From assembly GCA_019637295.1 (NCBI GenBank), contig JAHBVX010000002.1:620001-684000 (forward strand): DNA of 64,000 nt, in the 5' to 3' direction. The notes under the pieces are model-generated. The model saw nothing but the letters and a program-made list of their open reading frames with translations. It searched no databases and had not been told where the DNA came from. Both the position numbers and the translations under genes were made by a program. Positions 27,244-38,964 of the stretch are shown here, piece by piece (position 1 is the first letter of the stretch; each line of letters opens with the position of its first letter). Origin of the DNA: Polyangiaceae bacterium. GTDB lineage: Bacteria; Myxococcota_A; Polyangia; Polyangiales; Polyangiaceae.

Positions 27244-27609
27244 TGTGCGGGGCGGGTCCCCCGCGCGCGCACGCATTGGGCTAACGCTTCCTCTTTCCTC
27301 TGGAGTCAAGCAGGCCGGTCAAGTCCCCGAGCCTCGGGGAACGGGAACGTAGCCGCTCGGCGTCCGAAGGGTCAAGGACGACAGAGGGCAGATCTCCTTG
27401 CAGCCTTTCTCCCAGCCAGGGCCGGGGTGCAACCCTAGTTGGGCAAAATTTGTATTGCCATGCCTGGCACCATCATAACCACTGGAACTCCTTATATTTT
27501 ATGGCCAAGGGCCGCCGGCTGGGCTCCGCCGAGGCCGAGTTCGCCGCTCCTCGTGCGCCCCGAGCGCAGAAACGTTCACCCACAGCCGAGAACCGGCTAC
27601 GCTCAGCTC
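27244..27609. other. Divergent intergenic region with an AT-rich island
   Basis: This 366 bp gap lies between the aconitase-like gene (minus) and the roadblock gene (plus). Most is GC-rich and featureless. At 27440-27510 there is an unusually AT-rich patch for this genome, containing TATATT at 27493-27498 and a TGCCA-tgcc-TGGCA inverted repeat at 27456-27469. A promoter/operator for the roadblock gene is plausible; no well-spaced -35 box was found for the TATATT. Confidence 0.35.
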
Positions 27610-27969
27610 ATGTTCAAGGAGGCGCTACAAGGCGTCGTAGACGGGACCGAGGGTGGGCTTGCCGGCTTGCTCATGGACTTCGAGGGCATCCCGCTCGAGA
27701 GCTATGCGCGGCAGGACGCGGGGTTCGACATCGAGGCCGTGGGCGCCGAGGTGAGCGTCGTGGTCAAGGCCATCCAGCGCGCCACGGAGATGCTGGAGGC
27801 CGGCGACACCAAAGAGGTGTCGTTCAAGAGCGCCAAGCTCGTCACGCTCATCCGGGTCCTGAACGACAACTACTTTCTGGCGCTCACGATGGACCCTGGG
27901 GGCAACCTCGGCAAGGGGCGCTATCTGCTACGTGTCCTCGCGCCGCAGCTGCTCGAGGAGCTCGCCTAG
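27610..27969 (+). CDS. Roadblock/LC7 (MglB-like) domain protein
   Basis: A 119-residue single-domain protein with the roadblock/LC7 pattern: an N-terminal helix (FKEALQGVVDGTEGGLAGLLMD), a beta strand with GIPLESYAR, a long central helix (AEVSVVVKAIQRATEML), then EVSFKSAKLVTLIRVL and DNYFLALTMDPGGNLGKGRYLLR. Family members regulate small Ras-like GTPases such as MglA in myxobacterial polarity. No GTPase gene lies nearby, so the partner is unknown. The ATG at 27610 starts the domain; the frame extends upstream into non-conserved sequence. Confidence 0.8.
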   Translation: MFKEALQGVVDGTEGGLAGLLMDFEGIPLESYARQDAGFDIEAVGAEVSVVVKAIQRATEMLEAGDTKEVSFKSAKLVTLIRVLNDNYFLALTMDPGGNLGKGRYLLRVLAPQLLEELA

Positions 27970-28028
27970 CCCGCGTGGCACGCGCTCGTCGCGGGGCAAA
28001 GGCAACGCTGCGCGCTCGAGCGCCGCGG

Positions 28029-28517
28029 GTGAGCCCGCGGCGTCGGTCGGGTGGCACACCGCTGCTCAGGGTGTTGCTGCTCAGCGGGCCGAACTTGGAC
28101 CGCCTAGGCAAACGCGAGCCGGAGATTTACGGCAGCGCGACCCTAAGCGACGTCCACGCGCTCGTGGTCGAGATTGCCAAGGCGCTCGACGCCGAGGTGG
28201 TGTGCCGGCAGAGCAATCATGAGGGCTTGCTGATCGACTGGATCAACTCGGCCGAGGACGAAGGGTTCGACGGGATCCTGATCAACCCGGGTGCCCTGAC
28301 GCACACGTCCTTCGCGCTGTACGACTCGCTGCGTGGTGCCGGCCTTCCGGCCATCGAGGTGCACCTGTCCAATCCGGACGCCCGCGAGCCCTTTCGTCGA
28401 CGCAGTCGGATTGCGCCGGCCTGCCTGGGTCGGGTTGCCGGCTTCGGAGCCGAGTCCTACGCGCTGGGACTGCGCGGACTGATCGTCGCGCTGCGTGCGA
28501 GACGGGCCACCGCGTAG
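28029..28517 (+). CDS. aroQ: Type II 3-dehydroquinate dehydratase
   Basis: About 162 residues (GTG at 28029; a second GTG at 28071 would give 148). Type II dehydroquinase, shikimate pathway, converting 3-dehydroquinate to 3-dehydroshikimate. The active-site loop reads [17 protein letters not shown] with the catalytic arginine and tyrosine. [27 protein letters not shown] and the [14 protein letters not shown] segment supply the remaining conserved Asn, His and Arg residues. Neither start has a strong ribosome binding site; the later one truncates the first beta strand slightly. It lies between the roadblock gene and accB-accC, all on the plus strand, and may be part of one transcript. Confidence 0.9.
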   Translation: MSPRRRSGGTPLLRVLLLSGPNLDRLGKREPEIYGSATLSDVHALVVEIAKALDAEVVCRQSNHEGLLIDWINSAEDEGFDGILINPGALTHTSFALYDSLRGAGLPAIEVHLSNPDAREPFRRRSRIAPACLGRVAGFGAESYALGLRGLIVALRARRATA

Positions 28518-28590
28518 CGGGCTTCGCGGCGCCAGATTCCGCTTCGCCCGGGCGATCGCCCACGGTACCGTCTGGGCGCAGGGTCAGCCG

Positions 28591-29043
28591 ATGGAAATTC
28601 CGCTCAAGCAGCTCAAGAACTTGATCGCGACGCTCGACGCAGGTGGCGTGTCCGAGCTCGAATACGAGGATGAAAAGATCAAGCTGCGCTTGGTGCTCGG
28701 TCGCGCCGCGCCGGCCCTCGCGACGGCTGCCGTCGCTCTACCGGCAAGCACCGTCGCCACGAGCGTCGCGCCGAGCGCGAGCGACGTCACCGATCCCGAC
28801 CTGGTCGTGGTGACGTCGCCGTTCGTCGGCACGTTCTACCGTGCCCCTTCTCCCGAGGCTCCAGCCTTCGTGGAGCTTGGTGCCCTGGTGAAGAAGGGTC
28901 AGACCCTCTGCATCGTGGAGGCCATGAAGCTCATGAACGAGATCGAAGCCGACGACAACGGCACCGTCGAAGAGGTCTTGGTCGAGAACGGCGCCAGCGT
29001 CGAGTTCGGTCAGAAGTTGTTCAAGATCCGACGGGTTGGCTGA
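28591..29043 (+). CDS. accB: Acetyl-CoA carboxylase biotin carboxyl carrier protein
   Basis: A 150-residue BCCP. Residues 1-40 form the N-terminal helix region ([15 protein letters not shown]), residues about 45-70 are the Ala/Pro/Thr/Ser-rich flexible linker, and the C-terminal biotinyl domain contains [10 protein letters not shown] with the biotinylated lysine at residue 113 and SPFVGTFY at about 76-83. It carries carboxybiotin between AccC and the carboxyltransferase in fatty-acid synthesis. The ATG at 28591 begins the conserved N-terminus. accC follows after 24 nt. accA and accD are not in the window. Confidence 0.94.
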   Translation: MEIPLKQLKNLIATLDAGGVSELEYEDEKIKLRLVLGRAAPALATAAVALPASTVATSVAPSASDVTDPDLVVVTSPFVGTFYRAPSPEAPAFVELGALVKKGQTLCIVEAMKLMNEIEADDNGTVEEVLVENGASVEFGQKLFKIRRVG

Positions 29044-29067
29044 GCGGATGGGGCCGCCAGGCGGGCG

Positions 29068-30435
29068 ATGTTCAAGAAGATCCTGATCGCGAATCGAGGG
29101 GAGATTGCGATGCGCATCATCCGTGCGTGTCGCGAGTTGTCCATTCGTACGGTCGCCGTCCACTCACAGGCAGACGAGGGAGCCTTGCACGTTCGCTTCG
29201 CGGACGAGGCGATTTGCATTGGTCGCGCTCCGGCCGCGGAGAGCTACCTGAACGTGCCGGCCATCATCAGCGCCGCCGAGATCAGCGCCGCCGACGCCAT
29301 CCATCCGGGCTACGGCTTCTTGAGCGAGAACGCCGCGTTCGCCCAGGTGGTCGAGCGCTGCGGACTCACCTTCATCGGCCCGCGTCCGGAGGTGATGGCG
29401 CGTTGGGGTGACAAGATCAGTGCACGAGAGCTCGCGGCGCAGTTCGATCTCCCGCTCTTGCCCGGCTCGCAGTCCCTGGAGAGCGTCTCTCACGCCGAGT
29501 CCGAGGCGCGACGCATCGGCTACCCCGTGATGCTCAAGGCGCGGGGCGGTGGCGGTGGTCGTGGGATGCGCGTCGTACGGCGCCTCGAGGAGCTTCGTGG
29601 AGCGTTCGAGTCCGCCACTGCGGAGGCGCTCGCGGGGTTCAAGAACGCAGAGCTGTACCTCGAGCGCTATGTGGAGCGACCCCGCCACGTCGAGTTCCAG
29701 GCGCTGGCCGACGAGCACGGGCAGGTCTGGACGCTGGGGGAGCGCGAGTGCAGCCTGCAGCGTCGTCATCAGAAGGTCGTCGAGGAGGCACCCTGCGTCG
29801 CCATGACCGAGCAGCGGCGCGCGGAGATGGGGGAACGGATCCGCCACGCGCTGCGGGAGACGGGCTACACGTCCCTCGGGACCCTCGAGTTCTTGATGGA
29901 CGAAGACGGGTCGCTCTACTTCATGGAGATGAACACGCGGGTGCAGGTCGAGCACCCAGTCACCGAGGTGACTACGGGCGTCGATCTGGTCATCGAGCAG
30001 ATCCGCGTGGCCGCCGGCGAGAAGCTGAACCTCCCCGACACCCGTCCGTGGAAATTCCGCGGGCACGCCATCGAGTGCCGGATCATGGCGGAAGACTCGC
30101 TCACCTTCGCGCCCTGGCCCGGTCTGATCACCGAGTACCATCCGCCTGGAGGCGCCGGTGTGCGCGTCGACTCCGGCGTGTTCGGCGGCTGGACGGTGCC
30201 GAGCCATTACGACTCGCTGCTGGCCAAGGTGATCACCCACGGTAGCACGCGGGAGATCGCGATCAATCGCATGCAGCGCGCGCTCGATGAGTTGATCATC
30301 GGTGGAATTCGCACCAACGTGGAGTTCCAGCGCCGGCTTCTGCGCGACGCAGAGGTGCTCGAGGGTCGCATGACCACCCGCACCGTCGAGCGCGTGGTGG
30401 AGGAGTACCGCGCGGAGCAGTCGCGAGCACGTTGA
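29068..30435 (+). CDS. accC: Acetyl-CoA carboxylase, biotin carboxylase subunit
   Basis: A 455-residue ATP-grasp enzyme carboxylating biotin on AccB with ATP and bicarbonate. It starts with FKKILIANRGEIAMRIIRAC, has AIHPGYGFLSENA near 72, the glycine-rich ATP loop ARGGGGGRGMR (about 158-168), ECSLQRRHQKVVEEAP, EMNTRVQVEHPVTE with catalytic residues near 290-300, and RGHAIECRI. Length is normal for the stand-alone subunit. Its stop overlaps the TTG start of the downstream MeaB-like gene (TTGA). Confidence 0.95.
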   Translation: MFKKILIANRGEIAMRIIRACRELSIRTVAVHSQADEGALHVRFADEAICIGRAPAAESYLNVPAIISAAEISAADAIHPGYGFLSENAAFAQVVERCGLTFIGPRPEVMARWGDKISARELAAQFDLPLLPGSQSLESVSHAESEARRIGYPVMLKARGGGGGRGMRVVRRLEELRGAFESATAEALAGFKNAELYLERYVERPRHVEFQALADEHGQVWTLGERECSLQRRHQKVVEEAPCVAMTEQRRAEMGERIRHALRETGYTSLGTLEFLMDEDGSLYFMEMNTRVQVEHPVTEVTTGVDLVIEQIRVAAGEKLNLPDTRPWKFRGHAIECRIMAEDSLTFAPWPGLITEYHPPGGAGVRVDSGVFGGWTVPSHYDSLLAKVITHGSTREIAINRMQRALDELIIGGIRTNVEFQRRLLRDAEVLEGRMTTRTVERVVEEYRAEQSRAR

Positions 30436-31505
30436 CGCTGCGCGCGCGAGCGGCGACTCTGTTGTCCGTGGAAGAGGAGCTGGCCCGACGAGTCGTCCAA
30501 GGCGAGGTGCGTGCTGCAGCGCGCGCTTGCCGCGCCGTCGACGACCGGTTGACCGGCTACCGTGAGCTGCTCAAGGCGCTTCACCCACACACCGGCAAGG
30601 CCTGGGTGCTAGGCGTGACGGGCAACCCAGGCGCCGGGAAGAGCACGCTGACGGATCGACTGGTGCAGCGCTTCCGAGCAGGAGGCGAGCGGGTCGCGGT
30701 GGTCGCGATTGATCCCACCAGCCCGTTCTCCGGCGGGGCGATCCTGGGCGATCGGATCCGTATGCAGCGGCACTTCGAGGATCCCGGCGTCTTCATCCGT
30801 TCGCTGGCCACACGGGGCGCTCTCGGCGGCCTGACGCGGTCGGCGCGCGATGTCGTGTCCGTGCTGGATGCCTGGGGAGCCGCTGTCGTGATCGTGGAGA
30901 CGGTCGGCGTGGGGCAAGACGAGCTGGAGATCACCCGCGCCGCGCACACTACCCTGGTCGTGGTCGCGCCCGGGCTGGGCGACGAGATCCAGGCGATCAA
31001 GGCCGGCATCCTGGAGTGCGCCGACGTCTTCGCCGTCAACAAGGCCGACCGGGACGGTGCCGAGGCGGCGGTCGCCGATCTCGAGCTCATGATCGCCCTC
31101 GGCGGTGAAGCGTTCACCAGCGCGGCGAAGCGGGGACGGGGCCACACCGCCGCTACGGTTCGTCCCGTCGTCGTCGGCGGGGCCGGCGAAGAGTGGACGC
31201 CGCCCATCACGCGCACCGTGTCGACGCGGGGAGAGGGTGTGGGCGACCTAGTGGCGCACCTCTGCGCCCACCGTGACTGGCTCTTCGAGACCGAGGCCGG
31301 CAAGCGCCGCCTGTCCGAGCGCGCCCTGCAGTCTCTGGTCCAGTCTTTCCGCGACACGGTCTCCGAGGAGGCCGTCCGTCGCCTCGGTGACCGGCTCGAG
31401 CGCACCGCGGAGCGCGTGCGCGACCACGAACTCGACCCCTACACCGCGAGTGAAGAGTTGCTCGAGCTGTTCGCTCGCGCACTGCGGGACGATGCGTCAG
31501 GCTGA
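30432..31505 (+). CDS. MeaB/ArgK-family GTPase (copy 2)
   Basis: A 357-residue MeaB-type GTPase: Walker A GNPGAGKSTL near residue 64, [33 protein letters not shown] and VNKADRDG all present. The predicted start is TTG overlapping the accC stop; the region before VEEELARRV has little conservation, and a GTG at about 30468 is an alternative. The gene is coupled to accBC rather than to a mutase. MeaB-like GTPases chaperone B12 mutases such as methylmalonyl-, ethylmalonyl- or isobutyryl-CoA mutase. This paralogue may serve a different mutase encoded elsewhere. Confidence 0.88.
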   Translation: MTLRARAATLLSVEEELARRVVQGEVRAAARACRAVDDRLTGYRELLKALHPHTGKAWVLGVTGNPGAGKSTLTDRLVQRFRAGGERVAVVAIDPTSPFSGGAILGDRIRMQRHFEDPGVFIRSLATRGALGGLTRSARDVVSVLDAWGAAVVIVETVGVGQDELEITRAAHTTLVVVAPGLGDEIQAIKAGILECADVFAVNKADRDGAEAAVADLELMIALGGEAFTSAAKRGRGHTAATVRPVVVGGAGEEWTPPITRTVSTRGEGVGDLVAHLCAHRDWLFETEAGKRRLSERALQSLVQSFRDTVSEEAVRRLGDRLERTAERVRDHELDPYTASEELLELFARALRDDASG

Positions 31506-32185
31506 AGTGCTCCGCGCGCGAGGGGGTTTTCGCCCCACGCCTTCGGCGCGGAACGCACTTGGACACACGTCCGACACTCCGCAGCCCGAGCACGCGGGGC
31601 TGCGAGCAGTGCAGACCCGTCGGCCGTGGAAGATCAGCGTGTGCGAGAGGATGTCCCAGCTCTCCCGCGGGAACGCCTTCATCAGGTCCGCTTCGATCTT
31701 CTCGGGAGTCGTCTGTTTGGTCCAACCGAGGCGCTGACTGAGGCGCTGCACGTGCGTGTCCACAACGACTCCCTCGGCGGCGCCGAAGGCCACGCCCAGC
31801 ACGACGTTGGCGGTCTTGCGTCCGACCCCAGGCAGCGCCACGAGCGCGTCGAGGGATGCGGGCACCGTCCCCGCGTGCTCGGCACACAGCGCCTTCGCCA
31901 TTCCGATCAAGTTCTTGGCCTTCTGCCGAAACATGCCCAGCCGTCCGATCAGCGTCTCGAGCGTGGGTTGGTCCGCGCGCGCCAGGCGCTCGGGCGTGCC
32001 GAAGCGGCGGAACAGGGCGGGCGTCACTGCGTTGACGGCGACGTCCGTGGACTGGGCCGAGAGCACCGTTGCCACCAGCAGCTGGAAGGGTCCGTCGTGC
32101 TCGAGCTCGCAGTGCGCGTCCGGGTGGAGGTCGCGCAGACGCCGGAGGGTTTGCCTCGCCTCACGCAGCGCCCGCGACTTGGTCA

Positions 32186-32186
<1 letters not shown>
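31497..32186 (-). CDS. nth: Endonuclease III
   Basis: A 229-residue HhH-GPD DNA glycosylase/AP lyase that removes oxidised pyrimidines. The hairpin LPGVGRKTANVV carries the catalytic lysine at residue 124 and VVDTHVQR the aspartate at 143. The C-terminal [4Fe-4S] loop has cysteines at 192, 199, 202 and 208 (C-x6-C-x2-C-x5-C). The ATG overlaps the gyrA TGA (TGATG), so nth is probably co-translated with gyrA; a GTG one codon earlier is also possible. The 3' end overlaps the convergent MeaB-like gene by 9 bp. Confidence 0.94.
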
Positions 32187-34846
<2,660 letters not shown>

Positions 34847-35012
34847 GGTGATGGCAAGGCGCGGCGCTCGAGGTGGAGCGCTCGGACGCGAGGAATCGAA
34901 GCTCTGAGTTAGCTCGGGACGAGGCCCGCGACAACACCCGGGGCCCGCAAAAATATGCTTTAGTTACGGTGGCTTATCGGGAAGAAGGAGGTTGCGACGC
35001 CGAGCCCAGCGC

Positions 35013-35378
35013 TCAACGCCGAGCGAGCTGCCACACGAGCGCCAGCGCCAGCAGGAACAGCACCCACAGGGCCCAGCGCGGCAGGAGGCGAGCGCCCGCG
35101 AGCTCGAGCACCTTCACCCGGTCCTGGAGCTGATCGACCCGCCGCCCCAGCTCCTCGACGCGGATCCGCGAGGCTTCGTCGTCGTTCAATCCTGGTGTCG
35201 GCGCGGACAGCAACGTGTCCGTGGAGCCCGCGGGCGGCGAGCTGCGTGCGGCCGTGCGCGGGGCAGGCTTCTCACGCCGTGACTCGGGGTCCGAGCTCGG
35301 TGGCGCGGCGACGTTGCGCTCGGTCGTCGCCGCGTCCTCTTCGCGCGCGCCGGTCCGCGGCTCAGAAGAAGTTGCCAA
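35013..35378 (-). CDS. Small tail-anchored membrane protein overlapping bamA
   Basis: A 121-residue protein that I do not recognise. The first 65 residues are Ala/Pro/Ser/Arg-rich and low complexity. Residues about 70-95 (RIRVEELGRRVDQLQDRVKVLELAG) look like a short coiled coil, and the last 20 residues (LLPRWALWVLFLLALALVW) form one membrane helix followed by QLARR. The start would be TTG inside the last codons of bamA (17 bp overlap), which suggests translational coupling. The coding case rests on the coiled-coil and membrane segments. A later start cannot be excluded. Confidence 0.5.
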   Translation of the reverse strand: MATSSEPRTGAREEDAATTERNVAAPPSSDPESRREKPAPRTAARSSPPAGSTDTLLSAPTPGLNDDEASRIRVEELGRRVDQLQDRVKVLELAGARLLPRWALWVLFLLALALVWQLARR

Positions 35379-37878
35379 TGGTGAACTCGAACACGCTGCT
35401 CTCCTCGTAGGGCAGCGGACTGAACGGGAAACCCCACTCGAACCGGAGCGGTCCGAGGGGCGAGAACCAGCGAATGCCGAAGCCCCAGGATGTTCGCAGC
35501 GTCCCTAGGCTATCGATGCCGTCGAAGCACGGGCTGTTCTCCGCGTAGGGCACGCTGCCCTTCGTGGTCTCGCAGTACACGTTCTCCAGGTTCCAGGCGT
35601 TGCCGGCGTCGGTGAAGAGCACGCCACGAATGCCCACCGCGTCCAGGATGGGAAACTCGAGCTCGAGGTTCTGGAAGTACATCAGGTTGCCGCCGATGTT
35701 GGCTTGGTTCGTGATGGGGGCGCTGTTGGGGTCGGTGCTGCCGGTGAGCGGGATGCGCGAGCCGATGGTGCGGAAGCGGTACCCGCGCACGTCCAGGATG
35801 CCGCCCAGGAAGAAGCGCGCGAAGATGGGCACGCCCTCTTCGGACGGGCTGGTGACGTGTCCGGCCTCGGTGTTCAGCTTCAGGACCAGGCCAGTCGTCA
35901 GCGGATAGTAGAAGCGCCCCACGAATCGGTGCCGGACGAACTCGTTGTCGGAGCCGAGCATGCTCGCGGCGAACTCGGTCGAGCCCCGGAGGTACACGCC
36001 GGCGGTGGGGAAGAGGCGGTTGTCCCGGGTGTCGTAGGTCAGGGCTGGGCGCAGGCTGGAGGTGAACCCGTCATTGAACAGGTTCGACAGCGGGAGGCGA
36101 GTGAAGACGCTCACCGCGCTCGATGTCCCGAGGAAGGTGGACTGGGTCTGGGTGCTGACCTCGTCCAGCTCGCCGGTGTAGGTCATGGAGGCGGTGAGCT
36201 CCGGCTCGACCAGCGGGTACCCGAAGGTGAGGGAGCCGCCGCGGCTCGCCTGGGAGAAGTCGTTGAAGATGCGGAGCTGGTCGAACAAATCGATGCTCGC
36301 GGAGAACCGGCTGTCCAGGAAGTAGGGCTCGTAGAAGCGGAGATTGACCAACTGCCTGAGCCCGCTGACCTGCGCCTGTAGCGACAGGTTCTGGCCGTGC
36401 CCGAACAGGTTGGCCTGCTGCACCTGGGCGGTGGCGATGAAGTTCTCGATGCTGGAGAAGCCCGCGCCGACCTGGAACGTACCCGTCGGTCGTTCCGTGA
36501 CCTCGATGTTCACCTGAACCTTGTCCGGCGCGGAGCCCTCTTCCGTCGAGATGTCCACGCGCTCGAAGAAGCCGAGGGCGGTGATGCGGCGCCGAGAACG
36601 CTCGAGGTTCGTCTCGTGGAACAGGTCCCCCTCAGCGACCTCCATCTCGCGGCGCAAGACCTTGTCGCGTGTCTTGGAGTTGCCACGGATCTCGATGCGC
36701 TCGAAGTACACCTTGGGTCCGCGCACGATCGGAACGACGATGTCGACCTCGTGCCGCTCCTGATCGAGGCGAGTCTGCGGGTTGGCCTCGACGTTCGCGT
36801 AGCCGTGGTCTCGGTACAGGGTACGGACCGACTGCAGGTCGTCCAGCAACTCGGCGCGGTTGAAGTAGTCTCCGGGGCCCGCGCGCACCTTGGCACGCAG
36901 GGCCTTGCGCCCACCGATGGGCTCGACCTCCTGTCCGCTCGGGCCTCGTTCGTACACGCGAAGCTGCCGAATGCGGTAGCGCGGACCCTCATCGATGGTG
37001 ATCGAAATTTCGATCCCGCTCTTGTCCGGAGTCAGCATCACCCGCGGGGTGTGGATGGACACGGTCAAGAAGCCGCGGTCGTAGTAGAGCGCGCTGATCA
37101 CCGCGATATCCCGCTCGAAGGCGTCCTGTCGGAACGGACCGCCGGAGCCGAAGGAGAAGAAGCTCGAGGCGCCGATGAACATCACTGCGCGCAGATCCTC
37201 GTCGGGGATCGAGTGATTGCCGATGAAGGTGATGCGCCGGACGGAGACCTGGGTTTGCTCGCGGATCGTGAACCGGACCAGCACTTCGTTGTTGCGCTGT
37301 GGCACGATCTCGCTCGTGACATCCGCCAGGAAGTAGCCCTTCTCCGCGTACATGTCGCGGATCTTCTGGATACTGCGCCGGATGGCGGGTCTGCTGAGGA
37401 TGCTGCCGTCCTTGATCTCCACCGCACCGGAGAGATCCTCAGCGTCGATCTCCGAGTTACCGTCGAACACGACCTGGCTGATGCTCGGTCGTTCGCGCAC
37501 CAAGAAGCGGAGCACGACGCCCTCGTCCACCCGCTCGAGGTCGACCTCGATGTCATCGAAGTAGCCGGAGTTCCACAGCTCGCGCACGTCCTGGGTGAGC
37601 GCGTCGGGTGAGAAGCTCTGCCCGGCGCGTTCACGCAAGTAGGTCAGGATGTCGCTCTTGGTGACCCGGCGGTTGCCCGCCACGTCGATGCGCACGATGG
37701 GCTGGCCGCGGGCCTGCTCGGCGACCGTCGGCGGCACGCGGGGTGCGCTGCGGGGGGCGGGGGTGGGGTCATCGCCGCTCGGCTGCGCGAGCGCGGTGCT
37801 GCCCAGCGCGAGCAGCGTGAAGCACGCTGCGACCAGGCACGCGGGGAGCCACCGGAGGACGAGGGAACGCGAGAACAT
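35362..37878 (-). CDS. bamA: Outer membrane protein assembly factor BamA
   Basis: An 838-residue Omp85 protein that inserts beta-barrels into the outer membrane. A signal peptide (about residues 1-31, ending STALA) is followed by a Pro-rich spacer, then five POTRA-like repeats over about residues 45-450 (visible starts include IVRIDVAGNRRVTKSDI, ISQVVFDGNSEID, VRRITFIGNHSIPDEDL and FERIEIRGNSKTRD). The 16-strand barrel contains VRGYRFRTIG, the conserved lid-loop motif VRGY/F, and the protein ends with the aromatic residue expected for outer-membrane proteins (TIGNFF). It is alone on this strand except for the small overlapping gene. A divergent lipoprotein gene lies 176 bp upstream. Confidence 0.93.
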   Translation of the reverse strand: MFSRSLVLRWLPACLVAACFTLLALGSTALAQPSGDDPTPAPRSAPRVPPTVAEQARGQPIVRIDVAGNRRVTKSDILTYLRERAGQSFSPDALTQDVRELWNSGYFDDIEVDLERVDEGVVLRFLVRERPSISQVVFDGNSEIDAEDLSGAVEIKDGSILSRPAIRRSIQKIRDMYAEKGYFLADVTSEIVPQRNNEVLVRFTIREQTQVSVRRITFIGNHSIPDEDLRAVMFIGASSFFSFGSGGPFRQDAFERDIAVISALYYDRGFLTVSIHTPRVMLTPDKSGIEISITIDEGPRYRIRQLRVYERGPSGQEVEPIGGRKALRAKVRAGPGDYFNRAELLDDLQSVRTLYRDHGYANVEANPQTRLDQERHEVDIVVPIVRGPKVYFERIEIRGNSKTRDKVLRREMEVAEGDLFHETNLERSRRRITALGFFERVDISTEEGSAPDKVQVNIEVTERPTGTFQVGAGFSSIENFIATAQVQQANLFGHGQNLSLQAQVSGLRQLVNLRFYEPYFLDSRFSASIDLFDQLRIFNDFSQASRGGSLTFGYPLVEPELTASMTYTGELDEVSTQTQSTFLGTSSAVSVFTRLPLSNLFNDGFTSSLRPALTYDTRDNRLFPTAGVYLRGSTEFAASMLGSDNEFVRHRFVGRFYYPLTTGLVLKLNTEAGHVTSPSEEGVPIFARFFLGGILDVRGYRFRTIGSRIPLTGSTDPNSAPITNQANIGGNLMYFQNLELEFPILDAVGIRGVLFTDAGNAWNLENVYCETTKGSVPYAENSPCFDGIDSLGTLRTSWGFGIRWFSPLGPLRFEWGFPFSPLPYEESSVFEFTIGNFF

Positions 37879-38054
37879 CGGGCGGTCAGGGGCGAGCGTG
37901 CCCGCGCCTCGCGGCCGGGTGCCGGGCCGAGAGGGAACGGAGCTTCGAGCAAGGAAGGGGAACCGCCATGGCGCGCAGATTGCCGCGCCGGAAGTAGCCT
38001 AGCCCGGCCTTCGTCTCAAGGTCGGACCTCGAAAATCTGCCAGACTGTGGAACC

Positions 38055-38807
38055 GTGACCTGGCATTCCCCGCACAAATGGCCGGGCCGACTTCCCGCAC
38101 CACCGGCGAGGTCCCCGCGGTGGGAGCGTCGCGCTGCGCTGGCGGGCCGAGCCGGCGGCCCATCGCTGCTCATGCTGTTGCTCGGCCTCGGGGCCGCGGC
38201 AGGCTGCAGCCGTGGCTGCGAGGGGTCGCGGGTCGAGCCCATCGTCGAGCTGTGCCGCTCGACGTGCTCGGCCCTGGGCTGTCAGGCCAGCTCGCCCGCA
38301 GCCGAGGCTTGCCAGCGGCGATGCCGCATCGACTCGTCTCAGGCCGACGACGCGGGCTGCAGCCAGCCCCGCCGAGCGCTCCTCGCCTGCGTGGCCGCCC
38401 ACCCATTCGAGTGCAGCGACTGTGCCGGCGCGGCGTGCTACGAGCTGCGCCGCGCGACAGCCTGCGCGAGCCAAGCCGAAGACCTCGAGGCGTGCCTCGG
38501 CCCCTGTCGCCTCGCCGGGCTCACCAGCCAAGCGTCGCGACCCCTCGGCGACGCGCCGGGCGCCCCGCTCGCCCACGTTCATCTCACGCTCGCTGGCTGC
38601 GCGCCCTGCGAGCCGCACAAGCCGTCGGGCGCGGGGCCGGGTTCGGCGTGTGAAGCGGCGAGCGTCTGCGACGACCATTGCTGCACGTGTCCCAACGGCC
38701 GGCTGCGCTTCCGCGCGCGCGCGTGTGTGGGCGGGCAGTGCGCGACAGCAGCCGAGACCTGCTCTGCAGCGCGGAGCGTGCCGAAGCGTGACCCCTGCGC
38801 CGAGTGA
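38055..38807 (+). CDS. Cysteine-rich lipoprotein of unknown function
   Basis: A 250-residue protein starting at GTG. A basic leader and hydrophobic segment (LLMLLLGLGAAAGC) end in a lipobox-like cysteine near residue 51, so a lipoprotein is likely. The leader before it is long for signal peptidase II; an internal start (ATG at 38172 in LLMLLL) would be more typical. The mature part has about two dozen cysteines in CxxxC and CC patterns (VELCRSTCSALGCQ, CDDHCCTCPNG), suggesting a disulfide-stabilised extracytoplasmic domain. I do not recognise a named family. It is convergent with the FHA regulator gene and separated from it by repeat copy 2. Confidence 0.6.
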   Translation: MTWHSPHKWPGRLPAPPARSPRWERRAALAGRAGGPSLLMLLLGLGAAAGCSRGCEGSRVEPIVELCRSTCSALGCQASSPAAEACQRRCRIDSSQADDAGCSQPRRALLACVAAHPFECSDCAGAACYELRRATACASQAEDLEACLGPCRLAGLTSQASRPLGDAPGAPLAHVHLTLAGCAPCEPHKPSGAGPGSACEAASVCDDHCCTCPNGRLRFRARACVGGQCATAAETCSAARSVPKRDPCAE

Positions 38808-38810
38808 GCG

Positions 38811-38964
38811 AGCTCGAGAGCTGTCGAATAATCGACAGCTCTCTCACTCTTTCACCGGTGAGGCACGCGCCTCCCCGCCCCGCCGAAGTGAATTCGTCGG
38901 GTCCCCACCCCACGCGGGCCGGCTCCGCCGGCGCGAACCGGGTCAATTCCTGACAGCCCTTCAG
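38811..38964 (-). repeat. Hairpin-rich dispersed repeat, copy 2
   Basis: A 154 bp element between a cysteine-rich lipoprotein gene (stop at 38807) and the convergent FHA-sigma-54 gene, whose TGA stop (38961-38963) is again the first bases of the element. It differs from copy 1 at about ten positions, five of them clustered at 38919-38926. Stem 1 (GAGAGCTGTCGA/TCGACAGCTCTC) and stem 3 are retained; stem 2 has one mismatch (GGTGAGGC). Same orientation as copy 1. Confidence 0.88.

Noticed and set aside
27461-27482. Sigma-54 (-24/-12) promoter before the roadblock gene
   Set aside because: TGGCAC is present but there is no GC element at the required 12 bp spacing.
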